From: Vibrio bivalvicida
Lineage (GTDB): Bacteria; Pseudomonadota; Gammaproteobacteria; Enterobacterales; Vibrionaceae
Direction of reading: 5' to 3'
Length of the DNA stretch: 64,000 bases
Assembly: GCF_001399455.2 (NCBI RefSeq)
Contig: NZ_LLEI02000032.1
Span: 423,566-487,565 of the forward strand
A program made the translations under genes and the position numbers. The notes under the pieces are model-generated. The model saw only the letters and a list, made by a program, of their open reading frames with translations, did not search any database and was not told the origin of the DNA. The number at the start of each line of letters is the position of its first letter. The first letter of the stretch is position 1. Positions 1-9,432 of the stretch are shown in pieces.

Positions 1-696
1 TGACGCGCGGAAAGTATCAATCTTAAGGTCTGCAGCTTTGATTTCTGGAATCTCCGCTTCTGGAATTTCTGCCATAACTGCTACCGTACAAGCTGAAGTA
101 TGGACGCGACCTTGAGATTCTGTCGCTGGTACACGTTGTACGCGGTGACCGCCTGACTCAAATTTCAATACGCCGTACGCACCGTCACCAGAAACTTTAG
201 CAATCATCTCTTTATAACCACCGTGTTCCGATTCGTTCGAAGACATCACTTCAACGCGCCAACCTTTCTTTTCAGCAAACTTGCTGTACATACGGAATAG
301 GTCACCAGCAAAAATACCCGCTTCATCACCACCCGCACCCGCGCGGATTTCTAGGAAACAGTTACGATCATCATTAGGATCTTTCGGCAGTAGCAAGATT
401 TGTAGCTCATCGCTGAGACGCTCAATGGTCTCTTTCGCTTCACTGATTTCTTCCTGAGCCATTTCGCGCATTTCTTCATCGTCTTCTTTTGCCATCTCTT
501 CAGCAGCAACCAAATCTTCTTGCGCTTGCTGGTAAGCTTGGAAACACTTAGTGACTTCCTCTAGCTGAGAATACTCTTTTGATAACGCGCGGAATTTATC
601 TTGGTTACCGATCACATCAGGATCGCCAAGTAGATGTTGAACTTCTTCGTAACGCTCAACCAGGGTTTCTAGCTTAGTTAAAATAGAGGCTTTCAT
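1..696 (-). CDS. prfA: Peptide chain release factor 1 (5' part, cut by window edge)
   Basis: Class I release factor that reads UAA/UAG stop codons and triggers peptidyl-tRNA hydrolysis on the ribosome. Only the first 232 codons are here; the rest lies left of the window. The ATG is at 696-694 on the complement. An N-terminal coiled-coil domain is followed by the conserved stretch [14 protein letters not shown] and by the family signature GGHRVQRVP...GRVHTS at about residues 180-200. The catalytic GGQ loop should fall just beyond the edge, so it cannot be checked here. It sits 45 bp downstream of hemA on the same strand, the usual hemA-prfA operon. Confidence 0.97.
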   Translation of the reverse strand, partial: MKASILTKLETLVERYEEVQHLLGDPDVIGNQDKFRALSKEYSQLEEVTKCFQAYQQAQEDLVAAEEMAKEDDEEMREMAQEEISEAKETIERLSDELQILLLPKDPNDDRNCFLEIRAGAGGDEAGIFAGDLFRMYSKFAEKKGWRVEVMSSNESEHGGYKEMIAKVSGDGAYGVLKFESGGHRVQRVPATESQGRVHTSACTVAVMAEIPEAEIPEIKAADLKIDTFRAS

Positions 697-741
697 AGTT
701 TTCTTTAACTCAGGGGTCTAATGAAGTCTGTCACTCTAAAA

Positions 742-1998
742 CTAAGAGTTGTCCAGACCTAAACTTTGTCTAATAGTAGCAAGCCGTGCTGGCTCACCTT
801 TCTCTGCAGCGCTTTGTAGTGCACGAGTCGGCGCATGAATTAATTTGTTGGTTAACTTATTACTAAGCTCGAGCAGAACCTTTTCTGCATCGGCTCCTGC
901 TGCAAGAGACTGTAAACTTTTGCTAAGTAGCTCTTCGCGAATTTCATTGGCAGATTGACGGTACTCACGAATACTGTCAACGGCTTGTAATGAACGCATC
1001 CACGACATAAATGCCGCACTCTCTTCACTAACAATCGCTTCTGCTTGAATCGCTTCGATTTTTCTCTGCTCCATGTTGCTATCAACAATAGATTGCAGAT
1101 CATCGACCGAATAAAGGTAGGCATCATTAAGCTCACCGACTTGCGATTCAATATCACGTGGAACGGCGATATCAACCAACAGCATGGGTTGGAAACGACG
1201 TGCTTTCAACGCTGTCTCAACCATACCTTTACCAATAATAGGTAATGGGCTGGCGGTGGAACTAATCACAATATCGGCTCGAGGCAAATGGTCAGGAATT
1301 TCGGGCAAACCAATAATCTCAGCGCCAAACTGTTCCGCCAAAGGAAGCGCACGCTCTTTAGTCCGGTTGGCAACAATCATTTTGCTACAACCATTTGCCG
1401 CGAGGTGTTTTGCTACCAACTCTATAGTTTCACCTGCGCCAACCAACAACACGGTTGATTTCTCAAGTGATTCGAAAATATGCTTCGCTAACGTACAGGC
1501 TGCATAGGCCACCGATACCGCATTACCGCCAATATCAGTCTCGGTACGAACTCGCTTAGCAACAGAGAAGGCTTTTTGAAACAGTTTCTCCATTGCCGAG
1601 TCTACGATCTTACTACCACGCGAATCAGAAAAGGCTTGTTTTACCTGGCCTAAGATTTGTGGCTCACCTAAGACCAAAGAATCTAAACCACAGGAAACTC
1701 GCATCAAGTGGCGAATTGCTGCCTGCTCCTCATGGATATAAAGGCTAGGTTTAAGATCTTCTGGGCTCACTTGGTGAAACTGAGACAACCAATCAATAAT
1801 TTTGCTCTTACCACCACTTTTTACATCGCAATAGATTTCGGTGCGATTACAGGTAGAAACAATCACACTACCATTTACGATGGTGTTTTGGCCGAGCTGG
1901 TCTAAGGCTTCAGGTAACTTTTCCGGACCAAACGCGACTTTTTCACGAAGTTCGACGGAGGCCGTATTATGATTGATACCTATAGCAAGCAAAGACAT
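742..1998 (-). CDS. hemA: Glutamyl-tRNA reductase
   Basis: First step of the C5 haem pathway: NADPH-dependent reduction of glutamyl-tRNA(Glu) to glutamate-1-semialdehyde in the cytoplasm. The 418-residue product starts [20 protein letters not shown] chose the ATG at 1998 over an in-frame TTG nine codons upstream because the family begins at MxLLAxGINH. The active-site Cys is at about residue 50 in [11 protein letters not shown], and the NADPH-binding segment VLLVGAGE is visible further on. It leads the hemA-prfA operon and is divergent from lolB across 160 bp. Confidence 0.97.
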   Translation of the reverse strand: MSLLAIGINHNTASVELREKVAFGPEKLPEALDQLGQNTIVNGSVIVSTCNRTEIYCDVKSGGKSKIIDWLSQFHQVSPEDLKPSLYIHEEQAAIRHLMRVSCGLDSLVLGEPQILGQVKQAFSDSRGSKIVDSAMEKLFQKAFSVAKRVRTETDIGGNAVSVAYAACTLAKHIFESLEKSTVLLVGAGETIELVAKHLAANGCSKMIVANRTKERALPLAEQFGAEIIGLPEIPDHLPRADIVISSTASPLPIIGKGMVETALKARRFQPMLLVDIAVPRDIESQVGELNDAYLYSVDDLQSIVDSNMEQRKIEAIQAEAIVSEESAAFMSWMRSLQAVDSIREYRQSANEIREELLSKSLQSLAAGADAEKVLLELSNKLTNKLIHAPTRALQSAAEKGEPARLATIRQSLGLDNS

Positions 1999-2158
1999 GT
2001 ATCGTGGGTTCTCTGAATCGGACAATGGACAAATAAGGTCGGAATTTTACTTGATGCCCCCGTTTATTGAAAGGGGAATAGGATATGTTTTCTTGAGTTC
2101 GTGATTTCAATGATATAGTGAAGGGATACTTTGGCTCAAACTGGGTAATTAATCAGCA

Positions 2159-2770
2159 ATGGTGAAACAATTTCGATCTATTTTTCTCTTGCTCGTCGGT
2201 GCACTTTCTTTACACGGCTGTGCCACCATTGACAGCACAACCAACGTCGAGTGGCAGACCCATCAACAACGTTTAGCTACCATTCAAGATTACAAATCCA
2301 ACGGTAAACTCGGCTATATCGCACCAGATCAAAGACAATCACTTAATTTCCAGTGGCACCACTCTTCAACATTGACTCAATTGCGAATGACTACTTTTCT
2401 CGGTCAAACTGCGCTTAACTTAAAAGCAACGCCCGATGGTGCAAGCGTGGAAACCTACGACGAGCAAACTTTCCAAGCTTCTACCCCTGAAACATTGATA
2501 AAACAGCTAACTGGCCTAAACATACCAGTAGAGCAGCTCAATGATTGGATGCTCGGTAGACCAACCCAAGCCGATTACTATGATTTGAACGAGACCAACA
2601 CGCTAGCGTCTTTAACCAAACGAGTTGGCGATCAAGTTTGGCAGCTCAACTACACCAGCTACCAAGACGTGCTAATTGATGGTACTACCTTGCCGCTGCC
2701 CAAAAAAATGAAACTGACTCAGAGCGATATCTCAATTAACATTATTATTTCGAAGTGGAACATAAACTAA
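2159..2770 (+). CDS. lolB: Outer-membrane lipoprotein receptor LolB
   Basis: LolB accepts lipoproteins from the periplasmic carrier LolA and inserts them into the inner leaflet of the outer membrane. The 203-residue protein has a lipoprotein signal peptide with lipobox LHGC, so the mature N-terminus is Cys21; there is no Asp at +2, consistent with outer-membrane sorting. The [15 protein letters not shown] region fits the LolB beta-barrel fold. Its TAA overlaps the ispE ATG by one base (TAATG), so the two genes are translationally coupled, the standard lolB-ispE arrangement. Confidence 0.95.
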   Translation: MVKQFRSIFLLLVGALSLHGCATIDSTTNVEWQTHQQRLATIQDYKSNGKLGYIAPDQRQSLNFQWHHSSTLTQLRMTTFLGQTALNLKATPDGASVETYDEQTFQASTPETLIKQLTGLNIPVEQLNDWMLGRPTQADYYDLNETNTLASLTKRVGDQVWQLNYTSYQDVLIDGTTLPLPKKMKLTQSDISINIIISKWNIN

Positions 2771-3633
2771 TGATCACCGAGACCACTCACTGGCCTTCTC
2801 CAGCAAAGCTCAATTTATTTCTCTACATTACCGGGCGCCGTGACAATGGCTATCACGAACTGCAAACTTTGTTTCAGTTTCTCGACCATGGAGATGACCT
2901 CACAATTACAGCTAATGGCTCAGGTGACATTACACTCTCTCCACAGATTCCCGGTGTAGCGCTGCGAGATAATTTAATCTGGAAAGCAGCCACCGAATTG
3001 CAAAAAAAATCGGGATGCACGTTCGGCGCTCATATCGATCTTAACAAAGTACTCCCTATGGGTGGCGGAATTGGTGGTGGCTCATCCAATGCGGCAACGA
3101 CGCTTGTTGCCCTCAATCATTTGTGGCAGACCAACCTATCTGAAGATGAATTAGCAAAGATCGGATTAAAATTAGGGGCAGATGTACCTGTGTTCACTCG
3201 AGGTTTTGCTGCCTTTGCTGAGGGAGTCGGTGAAGAGCTAACTCAAGCTGAGCCAGAAGAAAAATGGTATCTGATAGTAAGACCTAATGTCTCAATTGCC
3301 ACTGTCGATATTTTCACCCACCCCAATTTGACTAGAAATACGCCAAAGCGAACTCTGGCAACCCTTCTTGACAGTGATTACGGAAACGATTGCGAAAAAA
3401 TTGTTCGAATGCTGTACCAAGAGGTTGATAAGCAACTTTCATGGCTGCTACAATACGCGCCGTCGCGGTTGACCGGGACTGGATCATGCGTTTTTGCCGA
3501 ATTTTCGAGCAAAAACCAAGCTGAAACTACCCTCGGGAAACTGCCAGACACTGTCTCCGCATTTGTCGCTAAAGGAAAGAATATTTCGCCTTTATACGAG
3601 ACATTGGCTAAATATCGCTTAGCCCACACATAA
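2770..3633 (+). CDS. ispE: 4-diphosphocytidyl-2-C-methyl-D-erythritol kinase
   Basis: GHMP-family kinase of the MEP isoprenoid pathway; it phosphorylates CDP-ME using ATP. The 287-residue product starts at the ATG that overlaps the lolB stop; a GTG five codons upstream is possible but lies inside lolB. The PAKLNLFL motif near the N-terminus carries the catalytic-site Lys, and the GHMP glycine loop [15 protein letters not shown] spans about residues 96-110. A second glycine motif, [10 protein letters not shown], lies near the C-terminus. It is followed by prs after 38 bp. Confidence 0.96.
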   Translation: MITETTHWPSPAKLNLFLYITGRRDNGYHELQTLFQFLDHGDDLTITANGSGDITLSPQIPGVALRDNLIWKAATELQKKSGCTFGAHIDLNKVLPMGGGIGGGSSNAATTLVALNHLWQTNLSEDELAKIGLKLGADVPVFTRGFAAFAEGVGEELTQAEPEEKWYLIVRPNVSIATVDIFTHPNLTRNTPKRTLATLLDSDYGNDCEKIVRMLYQEVDKQLSWLLQYAPSRLTGTGSCVFAEFSSKNQAETTLGKLPDTVSAFVAKGKNISPLYETLAKYRLAHT

Positions 3634-3671
3634 TCTATTTAAAAACTGGACGCAACCCTGAGGTTTCCACC

Positions 3672-4616
3672 GTGCCTGATATGAAGCTATTTGCTGGTAA
3701 CGCTACACCTGAACTAGCCCAACGTATTGCTGATCGTCTATACATCTCTCTTGGTGATGCTACTGTTTCTCGTTTTTCTGATGGCGAAGTCGCTGTTCAA
3801 ATCAACGAAAACGTACGTGGCAGTGATGTTTTCATCATCCAATCTACTTGTGCACCAACTAACGACAACCTAATGGAACTTGTAGTGATGATTGACGCAA
3901 TGCGCCGCGCTTCAGCGGGCCGTATTACAGCAGTTATCCCTTACTTTGGTTACGCTCGTCAAGACCGTCGCGTACGTTCTGCTCGTGTGCCAATCACTGC
4001 GAAAGTTGTTGCAGATTTCCTTTCTAACGTTGGCGTTGACCGTGTTCTTACGATCGACCTTCACGCTGAACAAATCCAAGGCTTCTTCGATGTTCCTGTA
4101 GACAACATCTTCGGGACTCCAGTACTTCTTGAAGATATGCAAGCTCGTGGCCTAGAGAACCCAGTAGTGGTATCTCCAGACCTCGGCGGTGTTGTTCGTG
4201 CTCGTGCAACAGCGAAAGCTCTAGGTGACATCGACATCGCTATCGTAGACAAGCGTCGTCCACGTGCAAACGTTTCTGAAGTTATGAACCTAATCGGTGA
4301 TGTTGAAGGTCGCGACTGCGTGATCGTTGATGACATGATTGATACGGGTGGTACGCTATGTAAAGCAGCAGAAGCACTAAAAGAGCGCGGTGCTAAGCGT
4401 GTGTTCGCTTACGCTACTCACGCAGTATTCTCAGGAAACGCTGCTCAGAATATCGGTAACTCTGTGCTAGACCAAGTTATCGTGACTGACTCAATTACGC
4501 TACCCAAAGAGATGGCAGCTACAGGCAAAGTTACTTGTCTAAGCCTATCTCGCATGCTGGCTGAAGCCATCCGCCGCATCAGCAACGAAGAGTCAATCTC
4601 TGCCATGTTCAACTAA
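3672..4616 (+). CDS. prs: Ribose-phosphate pyrophosphokinase
   Basis: Makes PRPP from ribose-5-phosphate and ATP for nucleotide, His, Trp and NAD synthesis. The 314-residue protein begins at a GTG ([16 protein letters not shown]), as in E. coli; a tgagg Shine-Dalgarno sits upstream. The PRPP-loop motif [13 protein letters not shown] is near residue 220, and the [12 protein letters not shown] segment is at about residue 130. Identity to enterobacterial Prs is very high by eye. A rho-independent terminator follows. Confidence 0.98.
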   Translation: MPDMKLFAGNATPELAQRIADRLYISLGDATVSRFSDGEVAVQINENVRGSDVFIIQSTCAPTNDNLMELVVMIDAMRRASAGRITAVIPYFGYARQDRRVRSARVPITAKVVADFLSNVGVDRVLTIDLHAEQIQGFFDVPVDNIFGTPVLLEDMQARGLENPVVVSPDLGGVVRARATAKALGDIDIAIVDKRRPRANVSEVMNLIGDVEGRDCVIVDDMIDTGGTLCKAAEALKERGAKRVFAYATHAVFSGNAAQNIGNSVLDQVIVTDSITLPKEMAATGKVTCLSLSRMLAEAIRRISNEESISAMFN

Positions 4617-4643
4617 TCGCAACTGCGATTAACTTGATTTGAA

Positions 4644-4668
4644 AACACCCCTTCTGGGGTGTTTTTTT
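4644..4668 (+). terminator. Rho-independent terminator after prs
   Basis: Perfect 8-bp stem AACACCCC/GGGGTGTT with a TTCT loop, followed by seven T residues, 28 bp past the prs stop codon. Confidence 0.93.
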
Positions 4669-4754
4669 ATTTGCCCTTATTGCTCATCTCGCCCGCGACG
4701 AGATTTGTATGCTATCATACGGCGCTTTTTGAGATTCCAAGAGAGATCCTAACC

Positions 4755-5345
4755 TTGAGTCAACAAATTAAACTTCTTGTCGGCCTTGCAAATCCAGGGC
4801 CTGAATACGCAAGAACTCGCCACAATGCGGGCGCCTGGGTAGTAGAAGAGCTTGCACGTATTCACAATGTAACATTGAAGAATGAAGCTAAATTCTTCGG
4901 ATTTACCGGGCGTATAATGGTCAATGGACAGGATCTCCGTTTGCTTATTCCGACCACCTTTATGAATCTCTCAGGTAAATCGGTTGCTGCGTTAGCAAAG
5001 TTTTACCAAATAAAACCAGAAGAGATCATGGTTGCACACGATGAGCTAGATTTACCACCGGGTGTCGCTAAATTTAAGAAAGGCGGTGGCCATGGCGGCC
5101 ACAATGGCCTTCGCGATACCATTAGTAAACTTGGCAATTGCAAAGATTTCTATCGCCTAAGGATCGGGATCGGTCACCCTGGGCACAAAGACAAAGTTGC
5201 CGGATTTGTTTTAGGCAAGGCTCCGGCAAAAGAACAAGAGCTTCTTGATGCAGCAGCAGATGAATCTGTTCGCTGTTTGGATATCCTAATTAAGGATGGC
5301 CTATCAAAGGCGCAAAATCGTTTACACACGTTCAAAGCTGAATAA
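4755..5345 (+). CDS. pth: Peptidyl-tRNA hydrolase
   Basis: Recycles peptidyl-tRNAs released from stalled ribosomes. I place the start at TTG 4755 ([19 protein letters not shown]), giving 196 residues, the usual family length. Longer in-frame readings run back into the prs terminator and are not family sequence. The catalytic His is at about residue 23 in RTRHNAGAW, and the essential Asp lies in [10 protein letters not shown]. The [12 protein letters not shown] glycine motif is present. ychF follows after 10 bp, the usual pth-ychF pair. Confidence 0.95.
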   Translation: MSQQIKLLVGLANPGPEYARTRHNAGAWVVEELARIHNVTLKNEAKFFGFTGRIMVNGQDLRLLIPTTFMNLSGKSVAALAKFYQIKPEEIMVAHDELDLPPGVAKFKKGGGHGGHNGLRDTISKLGNCKDFYRLRIGIGHPGHKDKVAGFVLGKAPAKEQELLDAAADESVRCLDILIKDGLSKAQNRLHTFKAE

Positions 5346-5355
5346 GGTTACTATC

Positions 5356-6447
5356 ATGGGTTTTAAATGTGGCATCGTTGGTCTACCAAACGTAGGTAAA
5401 TCAACTCTGTTTAATGCACTCACTAAAGCAGGTATCGAAGCGGCTAACTTCCCGTTTTGTACTATCGAGCCAAATACAGGCGTAGTACCTGTACCCGATC
5501 TTCGTCTAGACGCACTAGCAAAGATCGTTAACCCACAGAAAGTGCTGCCAACAACGATGGAGTTCGTTGATATCGCGGGTCTAGTAGCTGGTGCATCTCG
5601 TGGTGAAGGTCTAGGTAACAAGTTCCTAGCCAACATCCGTGAAACTGATGCGATTGGTCACGTTGTACGTTGTTTTGAGAACGAAAACATTGTCCACGTT
5701 GCAGGTAAAGTATCACCAATCGAAGATATCGAAGTGATCAACCTCGAGCTAGCGATGGCTGACCTTGACTCTTGTGAGCGTGCAATTCAACGCAACGCAA
5801 AAAAAGCAAAAGGTGGCGATAAAGACGCTAAGTTCGAACTTGCTGTACTTGAAAAGCTACTTCCAGTACTGACTGAAGGCGGCATGGCGCGCACTGTAGA
5901 ACTAGCAAAAGAAGAGCTAGCGGCAATCGGCTATCTAAACTTCCTAACGCTAAAACCAACCATGTACATTGCCAACGTTAACGAAGACGGCTTTGAAGAC
6001 AACCCATACCTAGACGCAGTACGCGAGTACGCTGAAAAAGAGAATAATGTGGTTGTTCCAGTATGTGCAGCTATCGAGTCTGAGCTTTCAGAACTAGATG
6101 ATGAAGATCGGGAAGAGTTCCTTGCTGATATGGGTATCGAAGAACCTGGTCTTAACCGTGTTATCCGTTCTGGCTACGAACTTCTAACTCTACACACTTA
6201 CTTTACCGCCGGTGTGAAAGAAGTTCGCGCATGGACTATTCCTGTTGGTGCAACAGCACCACAGGCTGCTGGTAAGATCCACACTGATTTTGAAAAAGGC
6301 TTCATTCGTGCTGAAGTTGTTGGCTACGATGACTTTATCCAGTTTAACGGTGAAAGCGGTGCGAAAGATGCGGGTAAATGGCGCTTAGAAGGTAAAGATT
6401 ACATCGTAAAAGATGGCGATGTAGTTCACTTCCGTTTCAACGTTTAA
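5356..6447 (+). CDS. ychF: Redox-regulated ATPase YchF (OLA1 family)
   Basis: TRAFAC-class P-loop protein of the Obg branch that hydrolyses ATP rather than GTP; it binds ribosomes and is linked to oxidative-stress responses. The 363-residue product starts [17 protein letters not shown], with the Walker A at residues 8-16. The G4-equivalent segment reads NVNED, the variant expected of ATP-preferring members. A coiled-coil insertion (about residues 130-200) and a C-terminal TGS domain follow. The start at 5356 is preferred over an upstream ATG inside pth because the family begins here. Confidence 0.97.
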   Translation: MGFKCGIVGLPNVGKSTLFNALTKAGIEAANFPFCTIEPNTGVVPVPDLRLDALAKIVNPQKVLPTTMEFVDIAGLVAGASRGEGLGNKFLANIRETDAIGHVVRCFENENIVHVAGKVSPIEDIEVINLELAMADLDSCERAIQRNAKKAKGGDKDAKFELAVLEKLLPVLTEGGMARTVELAKEELAAIGYLNFLTLKPTMYIANVNEDGFEDNPYLDAVREYAEKENNVVVPVCAAIESELSELDDEDREEFLADMGIEEPGLNRVIRSGYELLTLHTYFTAGVKEVRAWTIPVGATAPQAAGKIHTDFEKGFIRAEVVGYDDFIQFNGESGAKDAGKWRLEGKDYIVKDGDVVHFRFNV

Positions 6448-6470
6448 TTTGTATCCAAGTCATTGACTTT

Positions 6471-6498
6471 AAAAGCCAGCTCTCTCGCTGGCTTTTTT
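6471..6498 (+). terminator. Terminator after ychF
   Basis: Stem GCCAGC/GCTGGC extended by A:T pairs, loop TCTCTC, then a run of six T residues; it begins 24 bp after the ychF stop. Confidence 0.92.
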
Positions 6499-6633
6499 AT
6501 TGTTCTTTTACAAAGAAACCAGTTAACTCTTTAAACTGATGCCAATTTGTTATCAGTTTTCGATCATTAACACGCCTCTTTGTTTAAAAAGAAACCGAAC
6601 GGTTGATTTATGAGGATTTATTCAAAAAAACTA

Positions 6634-6662
6634 TTGACGGCTTTGCCTCAACTTCGCATAAT
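6634..6662 (+). promoter_or_regulatory. Sigma-70 promoter of the first tRNA block
   Basis: TTGACG, exactly 17 bp, then CATAAT, followed by the GC-rich stretch GCGCGCCG at the expected start site. A GC-rich discriminator is typical of stringently controlled stable-RNA promoters. The first tRNA begins about 50 bp downstream. Confidence 0.8.
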
Positions 6663-6715
6663 GCGCGCCGTTCCCAACGATAAGGCAACGAATCGAAGAG
6701 AACAAAATATGGTAT

Positions 6716-6792
6716 GGCTACGTAGCTCAGCTGGTTAGAGCACATCACTCATAATGATGGGGTCACAGGTTCGAATCCCGTCGTAGCCACCA
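6716..6792 (+). tRNA. tRNA-Met (CAT), copy 1
   Basis: 77 nt including an encoded CCA. Acceptor stem GGCTACG/CGTAGCC, anticodon loop CTCATAA with anticodon CAT, and T-loop GTTCGAATC. The sequence is elongator-type: initiator tRNA would have an unpaired first base and three G:C pairs in the anticodon stem. It is identical to the copy at 7240. Confidence 0.96.
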
Positions 6793-6832
6793 TTCCTAAA
6801 CACTTTTCTTCTGAAAGTAGTTAGGAATTGAT

Positions 6833-6917
6833 GCGGAAGTGGCGGAATTGGTAGACGCACCAGATTTAGGTTCTGGCGCCGCAAGGTGTGAGAGTTCAAG
6901 TCTCTCCTTCCGCACCA
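6833..6917 (+). tRNA. tRNA-Leu (TAG), copy 1
   Basis: 85 nt with encoded CCA and a long variable arm, as expected of class II tRNA. The anticodon stem CCAGA/TCTGG encloses loop TTTAGGT, anticodon TAG. Acceptor GCGGAAG/CTTCCGC. Identical copies start at 7369 and 7665. Confidence 0.96.
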
Positions 6918-6947
6918 TTATTGAAGTCTCTTTAGTTAGAGCACTGC

Positions 6948-7022
6948 AGGTCTATCGCCAAGCGGTAAGGCAGCGGCTTTTGATGCCGCCATTCCCTGGT
7001 TCGAATCCAGGTAGACCTGCCA
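6948..7022 (+). tRNA. tRNA-Gln (TTG), copy 1
   Basis: 75 nt with encoded CCA. Acceptor AGGTCTA/TAGACCT, anticodon stem GCGGC/GCCGC around loop TTTTGAT, anticodon TTG. Identical to the copy at 7484. Confidence 0.94.
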
Positions 7023-7035
7023 CTATTTATAGGCA

Positions 7036-7163
7036 CAGTGGATAACAGCTTTTGATGCCTCGTCTATTGTCCCTAGTTCGGTTTAAAGTATTGGTTCAGT
7101 AGCGGTAAAGCATCATTTGATGCCCCATCTATTGTCCCTGGTTGACTCCTTGTAGTCAGCCAT
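7036..7163 (+). pseudogene. Two degenerate tRNA-Gln-like remnants
   Basis: Two stretches keep recognisable pieces of tRNA-Gln but cannot fold as tRNA. The first (about 7036-7084) retains CAGCTTTTGATGCC and CCCTAGTTCG. The second (about 7095-7163) retains AGCGGTAAAGCA, ATTTGATGCC, CCCTGGTTG and a terminal CAGCCA. The two share a TCTATTGTCCCT segment, suggesting one derives from the other. Acceptor pairing and the T-arm are lost in both. They lie between the two Met-Leu-Gln blocks. Confidence 0.7.
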
Positions 7164-7195
7164 TATTTCCAGTGCGGGCCTAATTAAAAAAGGGC

Positions 7196-7224
7196 TTGTC
7201 ACTAAGAGCTAGAGAGTTTATATT
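7196..7224 (+). promoter_or_regulatory. Sigma-70 promoter of the second tRNA block
   Basis: TTGTCA, 17-bp spacer, TATATT, 15 bp before the second tRNA-Met. It suggests the second block is independently transcribed rather than read only from the first promoter. Confidence 0.68.
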
Positions 7225-7239
7225 GTCTCGCTCACGAGT

Positions 7240-7316
7240 GGCTACGTAGCTCAGCTGGTTAGAGCACATCACTCATAATGATGGGGTCACAGGTTCGAAT
7301 CCCGTCGTAGCCACCA
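7240..7316 (+). tRNA. tRNA-Met (CAT), copy 2
   Basis: 77 nt, identical to the copy at 6716; anticodon CAT in loop CTCATAA, encoded CCA. It is the first gene of the second block. Confidence 0.96.
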
Positions 7317-7368
7317 TTTACAATTTCATATGGCTTTTACCAATTAGCGATATGAATACAAAATTGAT

Positions 7369-7453
7369 GCGGAAGTGGCGGAATTGGTAGACGCACCAGA
7401 TTTAGGTTCTGGCGCCGCAAGGTGTGAGAGTTCAAGTCTCTCCTTCCGCACCA
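7369..7453 (+). tRNA. tRNA-Leu (TAG), copy 2
   Basis: 85 nt, identical to the copies at 6833 and 7665; anticodon TAG, encoded CCA. The 30-bp spacer to the following tRNA-Gln is also identical to that in block 1. Confidence 0.96.
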
Positions 7454-7483
7454 TTATTGAAGTCTCTTTAGTTAGAGCACTGC

Positions 7484-7558
7484 AGGTCTATCGCCAAGCG
7501 GTAAGGCAGCGGCTTTTGATGCCGCCATTCCCTGGTTCGAATCCAGGTAGACCTGCCA
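7484..7558 (+). tRNA. tRNA-Gln (TTG), copy 2
   Basis: 75 nt, identical to the copy at 6948; anticodon TTG, encoded CCA. Its 3' part is immediately repeated downstream (7559-7613). Confidence 0.95.
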
Positions 7559-7613
7559 AGGCAGCGGCTTTTGATGCCGCCATTCCCTGGTTCGAATCCA
7601 GGTAGACCTGCCA
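7559..7613 (+). pseudogene. 3' fragment of tRNA-Gln in direct tandem
   Basis: A 55-bp exact tandem repeat of the last 55 bp of tRNA-Gln copy 2 (period 55). It keeps the anticodon arm, T-arm, 3' acceptor strand and CCA, but lacks the 5' acceptor strand and most of the D-arm, so it cannot form a tRNA. It looks like slipped-strand or unequal duplication; if transcribed it would lie on the same precursor. Confidence 0.9.
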
Positions 7614-7664
7614 TTACAACGTCTAGTTGATTCTCCAATTATCAGCTAAGACTAAAAACTTGAT

Positions 7665-7749
7665 GCGGAAGTGGCGGAATTGGTAGACGCACCAGATTTA
7701 GGTTCTGGCGCCGCAAGGTGTGAGAGTTCAAGTCTCTCCTTCCGCACCA
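7665..7749 (+). tRNA. tRNA-Leu (TAG), copy 3
   Basis: 85 nt, identical to the copies at 6833 and 7369; anticodon TAG with encoded CCA. It closes the cluster and is followed directly by a terminator. Confidence 0.96.
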
Positions 7750-7758
7750 TTATTCGAA

Positions 7759-7789
7759 GAAACCCAGCTATTTAGCTGGGTTTTCTTTT
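7759..7789 (+). terminator. Terminator of the tRNA cluster
   Basis: Nine-bp stem AACCCAGCT/AGCTGGGTT with loop ATTT followed by TTCTTTT, 10 bp after the last tRNA. Confidence 0.92.
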
Positions 7790-7953
7790 GTCTGGAATTT
7801 GTCACCATTCATGCTTAGCTCTGCAGATCAGCCATAATTTAATAATCGCTACTACCCATTGCTTTAGCTCTAATGCAATCGGGATAAATCGGTGTAGAGA
7901 AAACTGGGCAGGAATAATCGCTTACAGCAAGCCTTACTGTTGACTTGAAGACA

Positions 7954-7981
7954 TAAAAAATCCAGCCGAAACTGGATTTTA
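7954..7981 (-). terminator. Terminator of the distal flagellin gene
   Basis: Nine-bp stem AAAATCCAG/CTGGATTTT; read on the minus strand it ends in a T-run. It lies 40 bp past the flagellin stop at 8021. Between 7790 and 7953 I see nothing coding. Confidence 0.85.
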
Positions 7982-8020
7982 GTTAAGTCATGACTTTTGG
8001 TTTGCTAAGAAATTAACTCT

Positions 8021-9154
8021 TTAGCCTAAAAGCCCCAACGCTGAGTTGGGCGCTTGCTTTGCTTGTGCAAGAACAGAACTTGATGCTTGCGATAGGATCT
8101 GTGACTTAGTAAGAGCCGTTGTCTCTTTAGCAAAGTCAGTGTCCTTGATGCGGCTCTTAGACGCATTCACGTTTTCGTTGATGTTGTCTAAGTTGTTTAT
8201 CGCATGGTTAAAGCGGTTCTGGAATGCACCTAACTCGGCACGGTGACTATCAACAAACTTGAGTGCTGAGTCCACAATTGCAACCGCTTGCTGCGAACCA
8301 CCTACAGTCGTAACATCCATAGTGTCGACTGTTACGGATTGTGCTGCACCGATACTAAGTTCACCAGCAAGAGCGCCACCAAAAGTCGCTACACCTTCAA
8401 CACGGTTGTTGTCTGTGAACAGTTGAAGCTTACCATCTTCGTCTACAGACGCAGTTACCAGATCCGTTTGACCGTTGATATAAGTTGCTAGCTCTTCGAT
8501 ATCATCGCCTTCTTTGGCATTAATAGTAACGTTTTGAGCTTGACCAAACTTATCGGTGAGAGCGATGGTCAAATCATTCGCACCAGCTTGTACACCCCAG
8601 TCCTTATCTTGACCGTTGGCAGCAACATAGCTATTACCACCCATCAAAGCGTTGTCACTTCGCATATTGTTCATGGTTAGCATAACCGCTTCACCATTGT
8701 CCGAACCAATCTGGAAAGACTTAGTAGCAAAAGTACCATTGAGTAGCTTATTACCACCAAATGATGTTGTTTCTGCAATACGGTTTAGCTCATCATTCAG
8801 CGCCGTTACTTCTTCTTGAATCGCAACTCGTTCAGACTTAGAGTTTGAACCGTTGGCAGATTGAAGGGACAAGTCACGCATACGTTGCAAGATGTTAGTC
8901 GTTTCGTTCATCGCACCTTCAGCAGTCTGTGCCATCGAAATACCATCATTTGCGTTTCGTACTGCGACATCTAAGCCACGACTTTGCACGTTCAAACGGT
9001 TGGAGATCTGTAGTCCCGCCGCGTCATCTTTCGCGCTGTTAATCTTAAAGCCAGATGAAAGTCTTTCCATCGACGTTTCTTGGGCAGTAGTCGCACTGTT
9101 TAAATAACGCTGTGCTGTCATCGCCGAAACGTTTGTATTTACATTAACCGCCAT
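8021..9154 (-). CDS. Flagellin (sigma-28 class, distal copy)
   Basis: Structural subunit of the polar flagellar filament, exported by the flagellar type III system. The 377-residue product starts [18 protein letters not shown] at 9154, with AGGAGAAA ahead of the ATG; the longer reading extends into the leader. N-terminal D0/D1 (about 1-175) and C-terminal D0/D1 (about 290-377, ending [20 protein letters not shown]) flank a variable centre. A sigma-28 promoter lies 89 bp upstream. By position and sequence it matches V. cholerae FlaC; Vibrio flagellin lettering differs between species, so I give no symbol. Confidence 0.95.
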   Translation of the reverse strand: MAVNVNTNVSAMTAQRYLNSATTAQETSMERLSSGFKINSAKDDAAGLQISNRLNVQSRGLDVAVRNANDGISMAQTAEGAMNETTNILQRMRDLSLQSANGSNSKSERVAIQEEVTALNDELNRIAETTSFGGNKLLNGTFATKSFQIGSDNGEAVMLTMNNMRSDNALMGGNSYVAANGQDKDWGVQAGANDLTIALTDKFGQAQNVTINAKEGDDIEELATYINGQTDLVTASVDEDGKLQLFTDNNRVEGVATFGGALAGELSIGAAQSVTVDTMDVTTVGGSQQAVAIVDSALKFVDSHRAELGAFQNRFNHAINNLDNINENVNASKSRIKDTDFAKETTALTKSQILSQASSSVLAQAKQAPNSALGLLG

Positions 9155-9242
9155 AGTGGTTTCTCCTATTGATTTCCGTACACCGGAGGTAAAGGGTTTC
9201 CGACGTCTCGGCAAACCAATTAGTTCTCTCAAAGTAACCTTA

Positions 9243-9269
9243 TTAACGACGCCAATTTGATTATCTTTA
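9243..9269 (-). promoter_or_regulatory. Sigma-28 (FliA) promoter of the distal flagellin
   Basis: On the minus strand: TAAAGATA, 11 bp, GTCGTTAA, against the consensus TAAAGTTT-N11-GCCGATAA. Spacing is exact and it faces the flagellin ATG at 9154. Confidence 0.78.
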
Positions 9270-9349
9270 GAGCTAATTAGCCATTTATTTTAAAAATCTA
9301 ACGATTAGAAAGAGATATTGACACAGGCAACATATATGAAATCAATTGC

Positions 9350-9376
9350 TAAAGCTTTAGCTTTTTTGGCCGATAT
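9350..9376 (+). promoter_or_regulatory. Sigma-28-like promoter facing away from both flagellins
   Basis: On the plus strand: TAAAGCTT, 11 bp, GCCGATAT, a close match to the sigma-28 consensus with correct spacing. It would transcribe rightward through 9385-9650 into the antisense strand of the proximal flagellin. No plus-strand gene follows, so its role is unknown. Confidence 0.5.
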
Positions 9377-9432
9377 AGCGCGATTTTTGATGAGGTTTAA
9401 AAATTGAGAGAGAGTGCCATTTTCTTTAGGCA

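Noticed and set aside
852..2025. Several open frames on either strand inside hemA
   Set aside because: They are out-of-frame shadows of a full-length, clearly recognised hemA; none has family similarity or a convincing ribosome-binding site.
6839..7045. Open frame of 68 codons over tRNA-Leu and tRNA-Gln, repeated at 7375-7605
   Set aside because: It consists of tRNA gene sequence; both copies follow the tRNAs exactly and have no independent coding signal.
7750..8020. Search for a third flagellin or remnant after the two flagellin genes
   Set aside because: Some Vibrio have three flagellins here, but only terminators and non-coding sequence lie between the tRNA cluster and 8021.
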